From the NCBI GenBank assembly GCA_964351025.1, contig CAYGLV010000007.1, positions 1 to 64,000 on the forward strand: 64,000 nucleotides of DNA, read 5' to 3'. This DNA comes from CAYGLV01 sp964351025. GTDB lineage: Bacteria; Actinomycetota; Thermoleophilia; Gaiellales; Gaiellaceae. The position numbers and the translations under genes are program-made. Below are positions 26,002-33,273 of the stretch, in pieces. Each line of letters begins with the position of its first letter. Position 1 is the first letter of the stretch. Below the pieces are notes generated by a model that worked only from the letters and a program-made list of their open reading frames with translations, was not told the origin of the DNA and searched no databases.

Positions 26002-26783
26002 GCGGGCCGGTTCGCTCCGGTGCGATCGACGAGCGCGCCGATCTCCGCCAACGCCTCGTGGGTGCCCGCGTCGCGCCACCAGCCGCTCACGCGCGTCGCC
26101 TCGAGCCGCCCGCGTTCGGCGTAGGCGCGGTTCACGTCGGTGATCTCGAGCTCGCCGCGGGCCGACGGCTCGAGCCCGCGGATGACGTCGAACACGCCGG
26201 CGTCGTAGCAGTAGAGCCCTACGACGGCGTCGTTCGTCGGCGGCGCTGGGTAACGCAGGTCCACGACGCCCGCCTTTTCGACGACATCCACGACCCGTGT
26301 TCCGTCGCCGTAGACGACGACGCCGAACCGCTCCGGGTCGGGCACCTCCTTGACGAAGATGAGCGCGCCGTCGCCGTCGTCCGCCCACTTCTGGATCGCC
26401 GACACCTCGGCGACCTCGAAAAGGTTGTCGCCGAGGCAGACGACGAGCTTCTCGCCGGCGGCGAAGCTCTCCGCCATGCCGACCACCTGCGCGATCCCAC
26501 CCGGCTCGGTCTGCACCTTGTAGGTGAGATCGAGGTCGAAGAGGAGACCGTCACCCGAGCGCTCATGCACCTTGCCGTCGCCGAGCAGGTCGATGAAGTC
26601 GCCCGCGTGACCCTGGCCGGTGACGATCAGCACCTCACGTATGCCGGCTGCCTGCAGGAGCTGGAGCGGGTAGTAGACCATCGGCCAGCGCCCGACCGGG
26701 AGCAGGTGCTTGTTCGTCACCCGTGTCAGCTCGGCGAGCCGCGTCGCCTCTCCGCCCGCGCAAATCAGCCCTTTGGCGCTCAT
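25998..26783 (-). CDS. rfbA: glucose-1-phosphate thymidylyltransferase
   Basis: First enzyme of dTDP-rhamnose synthesis, 261 residues. The nucleotide-binding signature reads AGGEATRLAELTRVTNKHL, with Ala where the common GGxGTRL has Gly. LLPVGRWPMVYYPLQLL, LGDNLFE and EITDVNRAYAERGRL follow. The length fits the short RmlA type. It overlaps the YczE-like gene by four bases. Confidence 0.9.
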   Translation of the reverse strand: MSAKGLICAGGEATRLAELTRVTNKHLLPVGRWPMVYYPLQLLQAAGIREVLIVTGQGHAGDFIDLLGDGKVHERSGDGLLFDLDLTYKVQTEPGGIAQVVGMAESFAAGEKLVVCLGDNLFEVAEVSAIQKWADDGDGALIFVKEVPDPERFGVVVYGDGTRVVDVVEKAGVVDLRYPAPPTNDAVVGLYCYDAGVFDVIRGLEPSARGELEITDVNRAYAERGRLEATRVSGWWRDAGTHEALAEIGALVDRTGANRPA

Positions 26784-27427
26784 GCCGGGGATGGTACTTC
26801 GGCCGTCGTCAGCCGCGAGCGCACGAGCCCGAGGAAGGCGAGCTCGACCGAGGGGCCGACGAGGAAGGCGAAGGCAAGCGTGCCGATGCCGACCGTGCCG
26901 CCGAGCGCCCAGCCGGCGGCGGTCGCGCCGATCTCGAGCACGGTCCGGGCCGCGCCGATCCGGACTCCTGTCCGGCGCGACAGCACGAGCATGAGGGAGT
27001 CGCGGGGACCCACTCCCATCGCCGCGCCCATATAGAAGCCCGAGCCCAGCCCGATGACGGAGATTCCCGCGAGCATGAGGACGACACGCGTCGCGAGCGA
27101 CGACTCCGAGAGGTCGGCCACGGCCTCGACGCGGACGAGCCCCTCGATGAAGAGCCCGATCAGAACAGCGTTTGCGACCGTTCCGACGCCGATCCGCGCC
27201 CCGAGGCGCCAGGCGAGGACGAGCACGGTGAGGCCGATCGCGATGCTGGCGGTACCGAAGCTGAGCGGGGTCTGCTCGGAGAGGCCCTGGCTGAGCACGT
27301 CCCAGGGCGAAAGCCCGAGCTCCGACTCGAGCAGCAGCACGATCCCGAACGCGAACAGGAACAGGCCGAAGACGAGGCTCGCCGTGCGGACGGCGAGCCC
27401 GCCGCGGATCGCTGGAGGAGCGAGCAT
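26780..27427 (-). CDS. YczE/YyaS/YitT-family membrane protein
   Basis: A 215-residue integral membrane protein with about six helices. The family segments ELGLSPWDVLSQGLSEQTPLS and YMGAAMGVGPRDSLMLVLSRR are duplicated halves with the GxxPxDxL motif. YczE of Bacillus affects surfactin export or modification, but the function here is unknown. It starts two bases after the stop of the 42-residue peptide gene and overlaps rfbA, so it belongs to the rhamnose operon. Confidence 0.82.
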   Translation of the reverse strand: MLAPPAIRGGLAVRTASLVFGLFLFAFGIVLLLESELGLSPWDVLSQGLSEQTPLSFGTASIAIGLTVLVLAWRLGARIGVGTVANAVLIGLFIEGLVRVEAVADLSESSLATRVVLMLAGISVIGLGSGFYMGAAMGVGPRDSLMLVLSRRTGVRIGAARTVLEIGATAAGWALGGTVGIGTLAFAFLVGPSVELAFLGLVRSRLTTAEVPSPA

Positions 27428-27429
27428 GC

Positions 27430-27558
27430 CTAGCCGCTCCGGCGCGCGGCCTTGCGGCGCTTCACCGCCGGCACGCAGCGCACGGCGGCAAACCAGAGGT
27501 AGGTGCCGAGAGCGAGTACGGCGGCAAGAATCCTGAGAACACGCTTGACGATCCTCAC
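27430..27558 (-). CDS. 42-residue basic single-helix membrane peptide
   Basis: A GTG frame of 43 codons that encodes MRIVKRVLRI, then a hydrophobic helix LAAVLALGTYLWFAAV and a very basic tail (VKRRKAARRSG). TAGAGT followed by six bases precedes the GTG, and the stop is two bases from the next ATG. Promoter, codon pattern and coupling all support a real gene that opens the operon. Function unknown. Confidence 0.65.
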   Translation of the reverse strand: MRIVKRVLRILAAVLALGTYLWFAAVRCVPAVKRRKAARRSG

Positions 27559-27564
27559 AGAAAC

Positions 27565-27570
27565 ACTCTA
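27565..27570 (-). promoter_or_regulatory. -10 element of the rhamnose operon
   Basis: TAGAGT on the minus strand, six bases before the GTG of the 42-residue peptide: a leaderless-type promoter for the whole rfb operon. Confidence 0.5.
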
Positions 27571-27615
27571 CGTGCGGTACAACTCAAGGTGAATCAGCGA
27601 GCGAAAGGACGGCCC

Positions 27616-28029
27616 ATGGCCAAGCGAAAAGACAAGCTCTTCGACGGTGTGGACACCGTACGGCCGTACGTCGACCGCGCGCTTCACGACGACGAGTTGC
27701 GCGACAACCTGCGCGAGGCATTCGCCGCCGCGCGCGAGATCTACGGCGATCTGACGTCCGGCAACGGCATCGGCGGAGCGGCTTCGAAGGCCGTCTCCGA
27801 CAAGGACGTCCAGGAGAACCTGCGCAAGGCGATCGACGAGCTGCGCAACGCGGCCGACCGGCTGCAGGGCAAGGAGTCGCATGCCGCCCGCAATCGCATG
27901 CTCCTGCTCGCCGGGATCGCGGCAGGCGTCCTCTTCAACCCGGTGACCGGGCCGGCCACGCGCAAATGGCTGCTCGATCTCATCGAGGGCGGAGAGTTCG
28001 AGCCACCGGCGACCGCGGACGACGTCTAG
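27616..28029 (+). CDS. conserved hypothetical protein with C-terminal membrane segment
   Basis: The 137-residue protein has a charged helical N-terminal part (RPYVDRALHDDELRDNLREAF, ENLRKAIDELRNAADRLQGK) and one hydrophobic segment near 100 (RMLLLAGIAAGVLFNPVTGPATR). The tail is acidic. It resembles small actinobacterial membrane-associated proteins of unknown role. The ATG at 27616 has AAAGGA nine bases upstream; an earlier ATG at 27589 lacks one. It converges with the M23 gene; the two stops share CTAG. Confidence 0.6.
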   Translation: MAKRKDKLFDGVDTVRPYVDRALHDDELRDNLREAFAAAREIYGDLTSGNGIGGAASKAVSDKDVQENLRKAIDELRNAADRLQGKESHAARNRMLLLAGIAAGVLFNPVTGPATRKWLLDLIEGGEFEPPATADDV

Positions 28030-28724
28030 CCGGGCCCGTTGAAGGCGAGCGACCGCGCCGGCGCCGCCTGCGGGAGCGGAAGATCGGCGCGCCGCCTCCA
28101 GGCGGCGAGGAACGGCGCGGGATTCACGACGCCGTCGTAGCCGAGAGCACGTAGGCCGGCGGGGTGGATCTCGAAGTGGAGGTGCGGCGGCGTTCCCTCC
28201 GCGTCGCCGCTTGCGCCGACGAAGCCGACGACGTCGCCGGCGCGCACGAAGCCGCTGTTCACCGCCAGTGGGGAGAAGGCCGACAGGTGCGCGTAGTAGT
28301 ACTCCGTGCCGTCGCGGTCGCGAAGCCAGAGGCGGTAGCCGCCGCGATCGTTCCAGCCGGCCGAGAAGACGGCGCCGTCGGCCACGGCGAGCACCGCCGC
28401 TCCCTGCGCGGCGAAGAGGTCCTCGCCGTGGTGCCAGCCGACCCCCGCGCGGTCCGCACCGAACGTGCCGCCGAACGAGGCCTGGCCCGCAACGGGGAAG
28501 GCACGGCCGCCCGGCGTGAGCTCCGGCCGCAGGTTCGCGGGGAGCGCGCGCACAGGCCCGTCGGGATAGGACGGGCGCTCGGCGGGCTGATCGCCGGTGA
28601 CGGGCGGCGCCGGCACAGCGACCCGAGCGGGCGCAACCGCCGGCCGCTGAACCGCGATGACGGCCGCCGCCGAGGCCGCGGCCGTGAGAGCGAGCAGCCG
28701 CACACTGGCAAATCTGTCGGTCAT
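28026..28724 (-). CDS. M23 family metallopeptidase (LytM domain)
   Basis: The 232-residue precursor has a signal or anchor helix at residues 5-25 (VRLLALTAAASAAAVIAV), a Pro-rich linker, and a LytM domain. Zinc ligands are in WHHGEDLFA and HLHFEI. Such enzymes cut peptide bridges in peptidoglycan or serve as activators. A GTG at 28730, five bases after GATACT, is an alternative leaderless start. Divergent from the ZIP gene by 71 bases. Confidence 0.87.
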   Translation of the reverse strand: MTDRFASVRLLALTAAASAAAVIAVQRPAVAPARVAVPAPPVTGDQPAERPSYPDGPVRALPANLRPELTPGGRAFPVAGQASFGGTFGADRAGVGWHHGEDLFAAQGAAVLAVADGAVFSAGWNDRGGYRLWLRDRDGTEYYYAHLSAFSPLAVNSGFVRAGDVVGFVGASGDAEGTPPHLHFEIHPAGLRALGYDGVVNPAPFLAAWRRRADLPLPQAAPARSLAFNGPG

Positions 28725-28783
28725 CGTCACTCGGGAGTATCCGGCACGGGCCTGACGGTCCCGGCGACGCGGGCGCTCTCGAC

Positions 28784-28789
28784 TAGGGT
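28784..28789 (+). promoter_or_regulatory. -10 element for leaderless ZIP gene
   Basis: TAGGGT, then six bases, then the GTG start. No ribosome site is visible. Confidence 0.4.
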
Positions 28790-28795
28790 TAGCCC

Positions 28796-29512
28796 GTGAG
28801 CTGGGCCATCCCACTCGCTGGGCTCACGGTGCTGTCCACCCTGGCCGGCGGCCTCGTCGCGATGCGCATCGCGCGTGAGCTCACGACTGCGATCGCCCTC
28901 ACGGGAGGCGTCGTCGTCGCGGTCGCACTCTTCGAGGTGCTGCCGGAGGCCATCGAGGCTCTCGGCGACCCACGCGAGGTCGGGCTGCTCGTCGGCGCCG
29001 GCTTCGTCTTCTTCTTCCTCGCCGAGCGGCTGCTCGTCCTCCACCATCGCGACGACACGGAGCACGTGCGCGCGCACGCGCGCGTCGGCGCGCTCGGCGC
29101 GGCCGGCCTCTCGCTGCACAGCTTCATCGACGGCCTCGGCATCGGGCTCGCCTTCGGCATCTCGACCGAGACCGGGCTGCTCGTCTTCTTCGCGGTCATC
29201 TCCCACGACTTCGCCGACGGTCTGAACACGGTCAGCTTCATCCTCCGCCAGTCGGGCGACCGCAAGGCCGCCCTGCGCTGGCTTTCGATCGACGCCGTCG
29301 CCCCGTTGCTCGGCGCCATCGTCGGCACGTCGCTGTCGGTCTCCGAGCACACACTCGGAGCGGTGCTCGCGGTGTACGCGGGCTTCTTCCTCTTCATGGG
29401 CGCCACCGACCTGCTCCCGCACGCGCACGAGCACCCCTCCGCGAAGCGGGTCGCCCTGACGCTCGCCGGCTTCGGAGCCGTGCTCCTGATCAGCCTGGTG
29501 GCGGGCCACTAG
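28796..29512 (+). CDS. ZIP-family metal transporter
   Basis: The 238-residue protein has about eight membrane helices. The ZIP helix IV motif is HSFIDGLGIGLAFG and helix V is HDFADGLNTVSF, both with the metal-binding His and acidic residues. A His-rich loop (LHHRDDTEHVRAHAR) precedes helix IV. Likely import of zinc or another divalent metal across the cytoplasmic membrane. Its 3' end overlaps the TauE/SafE gene on the other strand by 23 bases. Confidence 0.88.
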   Translation: MSWAIPLAGLTVLSTLAGGLVAMRIARELTTAIALTGGVVVAVALFEVLPEAIEALGDPREVGLLVGAGFVFFFLAERLLVLHHRDDTEHVRAHARVGALGAAGLSLHSFIDGLGIGLAFGISTETGLLVFFAVISHDFADGLNTVSFILRQSGDRKAALRWLSIDAVAPLLGAIVGTSLSVSEHTLGAVLAVYAGFFLFMGATDLLPHAHEHPSAKRVALTLAGFGAVLLISLVAGH

Positions 29513-29879
29513 GACGGAATGCCCGCAGCGCGAGCTGGGCGGCGACGGCGAGCACGAGCACGCCGAACAGCCGGCGCAAGACGTGCTCGGGCAGCGACGT
29601 GGCGATCAGAACGCCGAGCTGCACGCCCGCGATCGAGGCGAGCCCGAGCCACAGCGCCGGACGCCAGCGCACGTGCCCGTAGCCCGACTGGCGCCACACG
29701 CCGGCGGCCACCGTCGGCAGGATCGCGAGCAGCGACGTCGCCTCCGCGTCGAGCTGGCCGAGTCCGAGCCCGAGCAACGTCGGCACGAAGAGGATGCCGC
29801 CGCCGACGCCGAAGAGGCCGGCGAGCACACCGGCGGCGAAGCCGAGCGCGATTGCCGCAGCGATCGTCTCCGGACTCAT
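29490..29879 (-). CDS. half-size TauE/SafE (DUF81) membrane protein, second of pair
   Basis: At 129 residues it holds one DUF81 repeat: GFAAGVLAGLFGVGGGILFVPTL and then helices to LVLAVAAQLALRAF. Full transporters of this family have two repeats (about 250 residues). The ATG overlaps the stop of the similar upstream gene (ATGA), so the two halves are made together and probably pair. The substrate may be a sulfonate, sulfite or another organic anion. Confidence 0.82.
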   Translation of the reverse strand: MSPETIAAAIALGFAAGVLAGLFGVGGGILFVPTLLGLGLGQLDAEATSLLAILPTVAAGVWRQSGYGHVRWRPALWLGLASIAGVQLGVLIATSLPEHVLRRLFGVLVLAVAAQLALRAFRPSGPPPG

Positions 29880-30223
29880 CCGGCGAGCAGCCAGACCGCG
29901 ACGCCGGCGAGGAGCGCTGCGAAGCCGAGGGAGAGAACACGAGCGTGAATCCGCTGCTGGAGCGTCGAGCCGGCAATCGCTCCGGCGGCGGCCGGCAGCC
30001 CGACGAGCGCGGCATACCCGACGTCGACATGCCCGTGAAAGGCGTAGGTGATCGTGCCGGCGAGCGCCGTGATTCCGATCGCGGCGAGCGAGGTCGCGGT
30101 CGCAGGCCGCTCGAGGAAGCCCGCAGCGAGGATCAGGAGCGGCACGATCAGGATCCCGCCGCCGACGCCGAAGAGGGCCGAGAAGAACCCCGCGGCGAGA
30201 CCGATGAGGACGAGCCGGAGCAC
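29876..30223 (-). CDS. half-size TauE/SafE (DUF81) membrane protein, first of pair
   Basis: The 115-residue protein carries GLAAGFFSALFGVGGGILIVPLL and four predicted helices, one DUF81 repeat. GTG start; it lies 41 bases after the exporter gene and overlaps its partner by four bases. The two proteins are homologous to each other, which supports a split or never-fused transporter rather than a frameshift, because each has its own complete N-terminal motif. Confidence 0.82.
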   Translation of the reverse strand: MLRLVLIGLAAGFFSALFGVGGGILIVPLLILAAGFLERPATATSLAAIGITALAGTITYAFHGHVDVGYAALVGLPAAAGAIAGSTLQQRIHARVLSLGFAALLAGVAVWLLAG

Positions 30224-30264
30224 CGCCGTATGGTAGGCGGGGCTCCGGCTCGTCGTCGCGCCGG

Positions 30265-31707
30265 CTAGAGGGTCTCGAACACCGGCTCCGCAGCCGGCTC
30301 GGCTGCCGGGCCGAGCTCGGAGCCGCGGATGAGTGCGAGTGAGGCGATCACGCCGACGGCGGCGGCGGCAGCGCCGCCCCAGAACGCCACCTGGAAGCCC
30401 TCGGTGAGCGCGTCGGACAGCGCCGTTCCGGCGGCGACCGCATCGGCAGTGCGCCCCGTCGCAAGCGCCGAGAGCACGGCGATCCCGAGTGCCCCGCCGA
30501 TCTGCTGCGAGGTGTTGAACAGGCCGGAGGCGAGGCCCGCCTCCGACGGGTGCACGCCCGCGAGCGCGGCGATCGAGATCGGCACGAACGAGAAGCCCAT
30601 CCCCATCCCGATCAGGAGGAAGCCCGGCAGCAAGTCCCCCGCGTAGGAGCCGTCGGCCGGCACCTGGGCGAACAAGACGAGGCCCGCGGTGAGAATGACC
30701 ATGCCGGCCGTCAGGACCGGCTTCACGCCGATGCGCGTGACGAGCTGCGCGGCAACGTTCGCCCACACGATCGATGTCCCGGCGACGGCCAGATAGCCGA
30801 AGCCCGTCTTCAGCGGCGAGTAGCCGAGCACCTGCTGCATGTACAGCGTCAACATCAGGAACATCGCGAAGAGCGCCGAGCCGAGGATGAACCCGGCCAC
30901 GTTGGCGCCCGTGAGCGTGCGCAGGCGGAAGATCGAGAACCGCATCAGCGGGTCGCTCACCCGCGTCTCCCAGACACCGAAGGCTGCGAGCAGCCCCACG
31001 CTGGCGGCGAAGATGCCGATCGTCTTGCCCGAGCCCCAGCCGTAGTCGTTCGCCTGCGTGAACCCGAAGACAGCGACGGAGAGCCCCGAGGTGACGAGCA
31101 CGGCTCCGAGCGCGTCGAAGCGTCTCGCGCGCGCATCGCGGCTCTCGCGGAGCAGAATCGGCGTGATCAGCGCCGCGGCCAGGCCGACGGGCACGTTCAC
31201 ATAGAAGATCCAGGGCCACGAGAGAGTGTCGGTGAGGATCCCGCCGAACAGGACGCCGGCTGCGGCGCCGAAGCCGCCGACCGCGCCCCACACGCCGAGC
31301 GCGACGTTGCGCTCGCGCCCCTCGGTGAAGGTCGTCATCAGGATCGAGAGCGCGGCCGGCGAGATGATCGCCGCGCCCAGCCCCTGCAGGGCCCGGGCGC
31401 CGATCAGCGAGCCCTCGGACCAGGCGAGGCCTGCGAGCAGCGAGGCGGCGGAGAAGACGACGAGGCCGGCGAGGAAGACGCGGCGGCGGCCGAGCAGGTC
31501 GGCGGTGCGCCCCCCGAGCAGCAGGAAGCCGCCGAACACGAGTGCGTACGCGCTGATGATCCACTGCAGGTTCTCCTGCGAGAAGCCCAGGTCCACCTGG
31601 ATCGAGGGCAGCGCCACGTTCACGATCGCGATGTCGAGCACGACCATGAACTGGACGACGCTCAGGAGCGCAAGCCCAGCCCATTTGAGCCTGGCAGAGA
31701 CGACCAT
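30265..31707 (-). CDS. MFS drug exporter, DHA2 (EmrB/QacA) family
   Basis: The 480-residue transporter has 14 predicted helices. It shows MVVLDIAIVNVALPSIQVDL (motif D1), LLGGRTADLLGRRRVF (motif A) and GARALQGLGAAIISPAALSIL (motif C region). The ATG at 31707 has AAAGGA nine bases upstream and is preferred over GTG 31725. A perfect 29-bp palindrome 93-121 bases upstream suggests repressor control, but no repressor gene is adjacent. Likely proton-driven efflux of toxic compounds. Confidence 0.88.
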   Translation of the reverse strand: MVVSARLKWAGLALLSVVQFMVVLDIAIVNVALPSIQVDLGFSQENLQWIISAYALVFGGFLLLGGRTADLLGRRRVFLAGLVVFSAASLLAGLAWSEGSLIGARALQGLGAAIISPAALSILMTTFTEGRERNVALGVWGAVGGFGAAAGVLFGGILTDTLSWPWIFYVNVPVGLAAALITPILLRESRDARARRFDALGAVLVTSGLSVAVFGFTQANDYGWGSGKTIGIFAASVGLLAAFGVWETRVSDPLMRFSIFRLRTLTGANVAGFILGSALFAMFLMLTLYMQQVLGYSPLKTGFGYLAVAGTSIVWANVAAQLVTRIGVKPVLTAGMVILTAGLVLFAQVPADGSYAGDLLPGFLLIGMGMGFSFVPISIAALAGVHPSEAGLASGLFNTSQQIGGALGIAVLSALATGRTADAVAAGTALSDALTEGFQVAFWGGAAAAAVGVIASLALIRGSELGPAAEPAAEPVFETL

Positions 31708-31799
31708 AAACACGGTTCCTTTCACGCGGTGAGGGTTGAGCAGATACTGGCGTCAACGTCGCGCGGGCCGCCGCTCTTCCAGGTCTTGCCGGGTCTTAC

Positions 31800-31828
31800 A
31801 GAACTCGTTTCAGACTGAAACGAGTTCT
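31800..31828. promoter_or_regulatory. 29-bp perfect palindrome, candidate operator
   Basis: AGAACTCGTTTCAG at 31800-31813 and its exact reverse complement at 31815-31828 flank one central A. Size and symmetry fit a TetR-family operator. It lacks a T-run, and its stem is AT-rich, so a terminator is less likely. It touches the stop codon of the YbjQ remnant. Confidence 0.6.
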
Positions 31829-31968
31829 TACAGGCGCCGGGCGCGCACCGCAGTTCCGTACGCGCAGATCTCGGTCCACGTTGAGCCCATCTCGGAGGTG
31901 TCGAAACGCATCGCGACGATCGCGTTCGCACCCTTCGCCTCGGCCTCTCTGACCATCCGCGCGATCAC
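31828..31968 (-). pseudogene. C-terminal remnant of a YbjQ/UPF0145 protein
   Basis: A 46-codon frame encodes EAEAKGANAIVAMRFDTSEM and then STWTEICAYGTAVRARRL, the second half of the YbjQ fold. The first half (about 55 residues) is absent. Immediately upstream, six bases away and in the same frame, is the stop codon of the decarboxylase. A GTG at 31968 could still start it. It is most simply a gene beheaded by a deletion that brought the decarboxylase next to it. Confidence 0.65.
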
Positions 31969-31974
31969 GGGGGA

Positions 31975-33273
31975 TCAGGCGGCCGCCTCGCGGCGAAGGG
32001 CGTCCCAGGCCCGGCGCACGTCGTCCTCTGTCGTCCACGCGTTGCCGATCGCGAGCCGGATGACGTAACGGCCGTGCAGCTTCGTGTGGATAAGGAACGC
32101 CTCGCCCGAGGCGTTGACGCGCTGGAGGAGCGCCTCATTCTCCTCGTCTTCGCCCTCACGCCGGAAGCAGACCACGGAGAAGGTCCGCGGCGCGCACAGC
32201 TCCCAGCCGGGCTCGGCGCGCACCCAGCCCTCGAACAGCTCCGCGAGCCGCACGTGCTCACGGATCACGGCCTGCAGCCCTTCGCGCCCGTAGCAGCGGA
32301 TCACGGCCCAGAGCTTCAGCGAGCGGAAGCGCCGGCCGAGTGCGGGCCCGTACTCCGAGAGGTTGTCCACCTCGTCGCGCGAGCGCAGGTACTCCGGAAT
32401 GAGCGAGAACGCGTTGCGCAGGTCGGCAGGCCGGCGCGTCCAGAGGCAGGAGCAGTCCATCGGCGTCAGCAGCCACTTGTGCGCGTTCACCACAACCGAG
32501 TCGGCGCGCTCGACACCCGCCTGCGACCAGCGCAGCTCGGGGCACACCCAGGCCGCGCCCGCGTAGGCGGCATCCACGTGCAACCAGGCGCCGGCACGCT
32601 CGGCTGCATCTGCGATCGCGGGTACCGGATCGACGGATGTGGACGATGTCGTGCCGACGGTGGCGACGACGGCAGCCGCGTCGTCAAGCTCGAGCAGGTC
32701 GGTGCGCATGCGGAACTCGGCGTCCGACGGCACCTCGCGCGGAATCATCCCGAGCAGCTTCACGGCCTTCGCAACCGACGAGTGCGCCTGGTCGGAGAAG
32801 ACGACGACACGGCGGCCGGTCGCCTCGCGCGCGGCCATCAGCGCCGCGGTTGTGGAGGTCGACGCGGTGTCCTCGATGTGGCCGTGCAGGCCGGGGGGCA
32901 GGCCGAGCAGCTGCGCGAGCCAGTCGAGCACGTGCTCCTCGAGCTCCGACGACGCGGGCGCCGCGCGCCACATGATCGCGACGCTGTTGAGCGTCGCCGC
33001 GAGCAGCTCGGCGAGGATTCCCGGCTCCGACGCGGTGACCGCGAAGTAGCCGAAGAAGCGCGGGTGTTGCCAGTGGGTGATCCCGGGGAGCAGCACGTCT
33101 TCGAGATCGCGCAGAACGGCCGAGAACGGCTCGGCCGTCTCCGGAGGCGACGCCGGCAGCCTGGCCCGGATCTCGCCCGGCCGCACCTGGGCGAGCACCG
33201 GCAGCTCGCCGACCCGCTCGAGGTAGCGAGCCGCCCACTCGAGCGCCTCGGCGCCGTCCTCGCGAAAGGTCAC
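31975..33273 (-). CDS. PLP-dependent decarboxylase (aromatic amino acid decarboxylase family)
   Basis: A group II PLP decarboxylase of 432 residues. It shows ITHWQHPRFFGYF, the cofactor-stacking His region in DQAHSSVAKA, VGTTSSTSVDPV, HVDAAYAGA and the Schiff-base lysine in NAHKWLLTPMDCSCLW. The substrate is probably an aromatic amino acid (Tyr, Trp or Dopa), unproven. GTG start overlapping the polX stop (GTGA). The product would be an amine; the exporter downstream might be related. Confidence 0.85.
   Translation of the reverse strand: MTFREDGAEALEWAARYLERVGELPVLAQVRPGEIRARLPASPPETAEPFSAVLRDLEDVLLPGITHWQHPRFFGYFAVTASEPGILAELLAATLNSVAIMWRAAPASSELEEHVLDWLAQLLGLPPGLHGHIEDTASTSTTAALMAAREATGRRVVVFSDQAHSSVAKAVKLLGMIPREVPSDAEFRMRTDLLELDDAAAVVATVGTTSSTSVDPVPAIADAAERAGAWLHVDAAYAGAAWVCPELRWSQAGVERADSVVVNAHKWLLTPMDCSCLWTRRPADLRNAFSLIPEYLRSRDEVDNLSEYGPALGRRFRSLKLWAVIRCYGREGLQAVIREHVRLAELFEGWVRAEPGWELCAPRTFSVVCFRREGEDEENEALLQRVNASGEAFLIHTKLHGRYVIRLAIGNAWTTEDDVRRAWDALRREAAA

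Noticed and set aside
29490..30223. Frameshifted single TauE/SafE gene
   Set aside because: Each half has its own complete starting motif and the ATGA overlap is a normal gene boundary, so a split pair is more likely than a broken gene.
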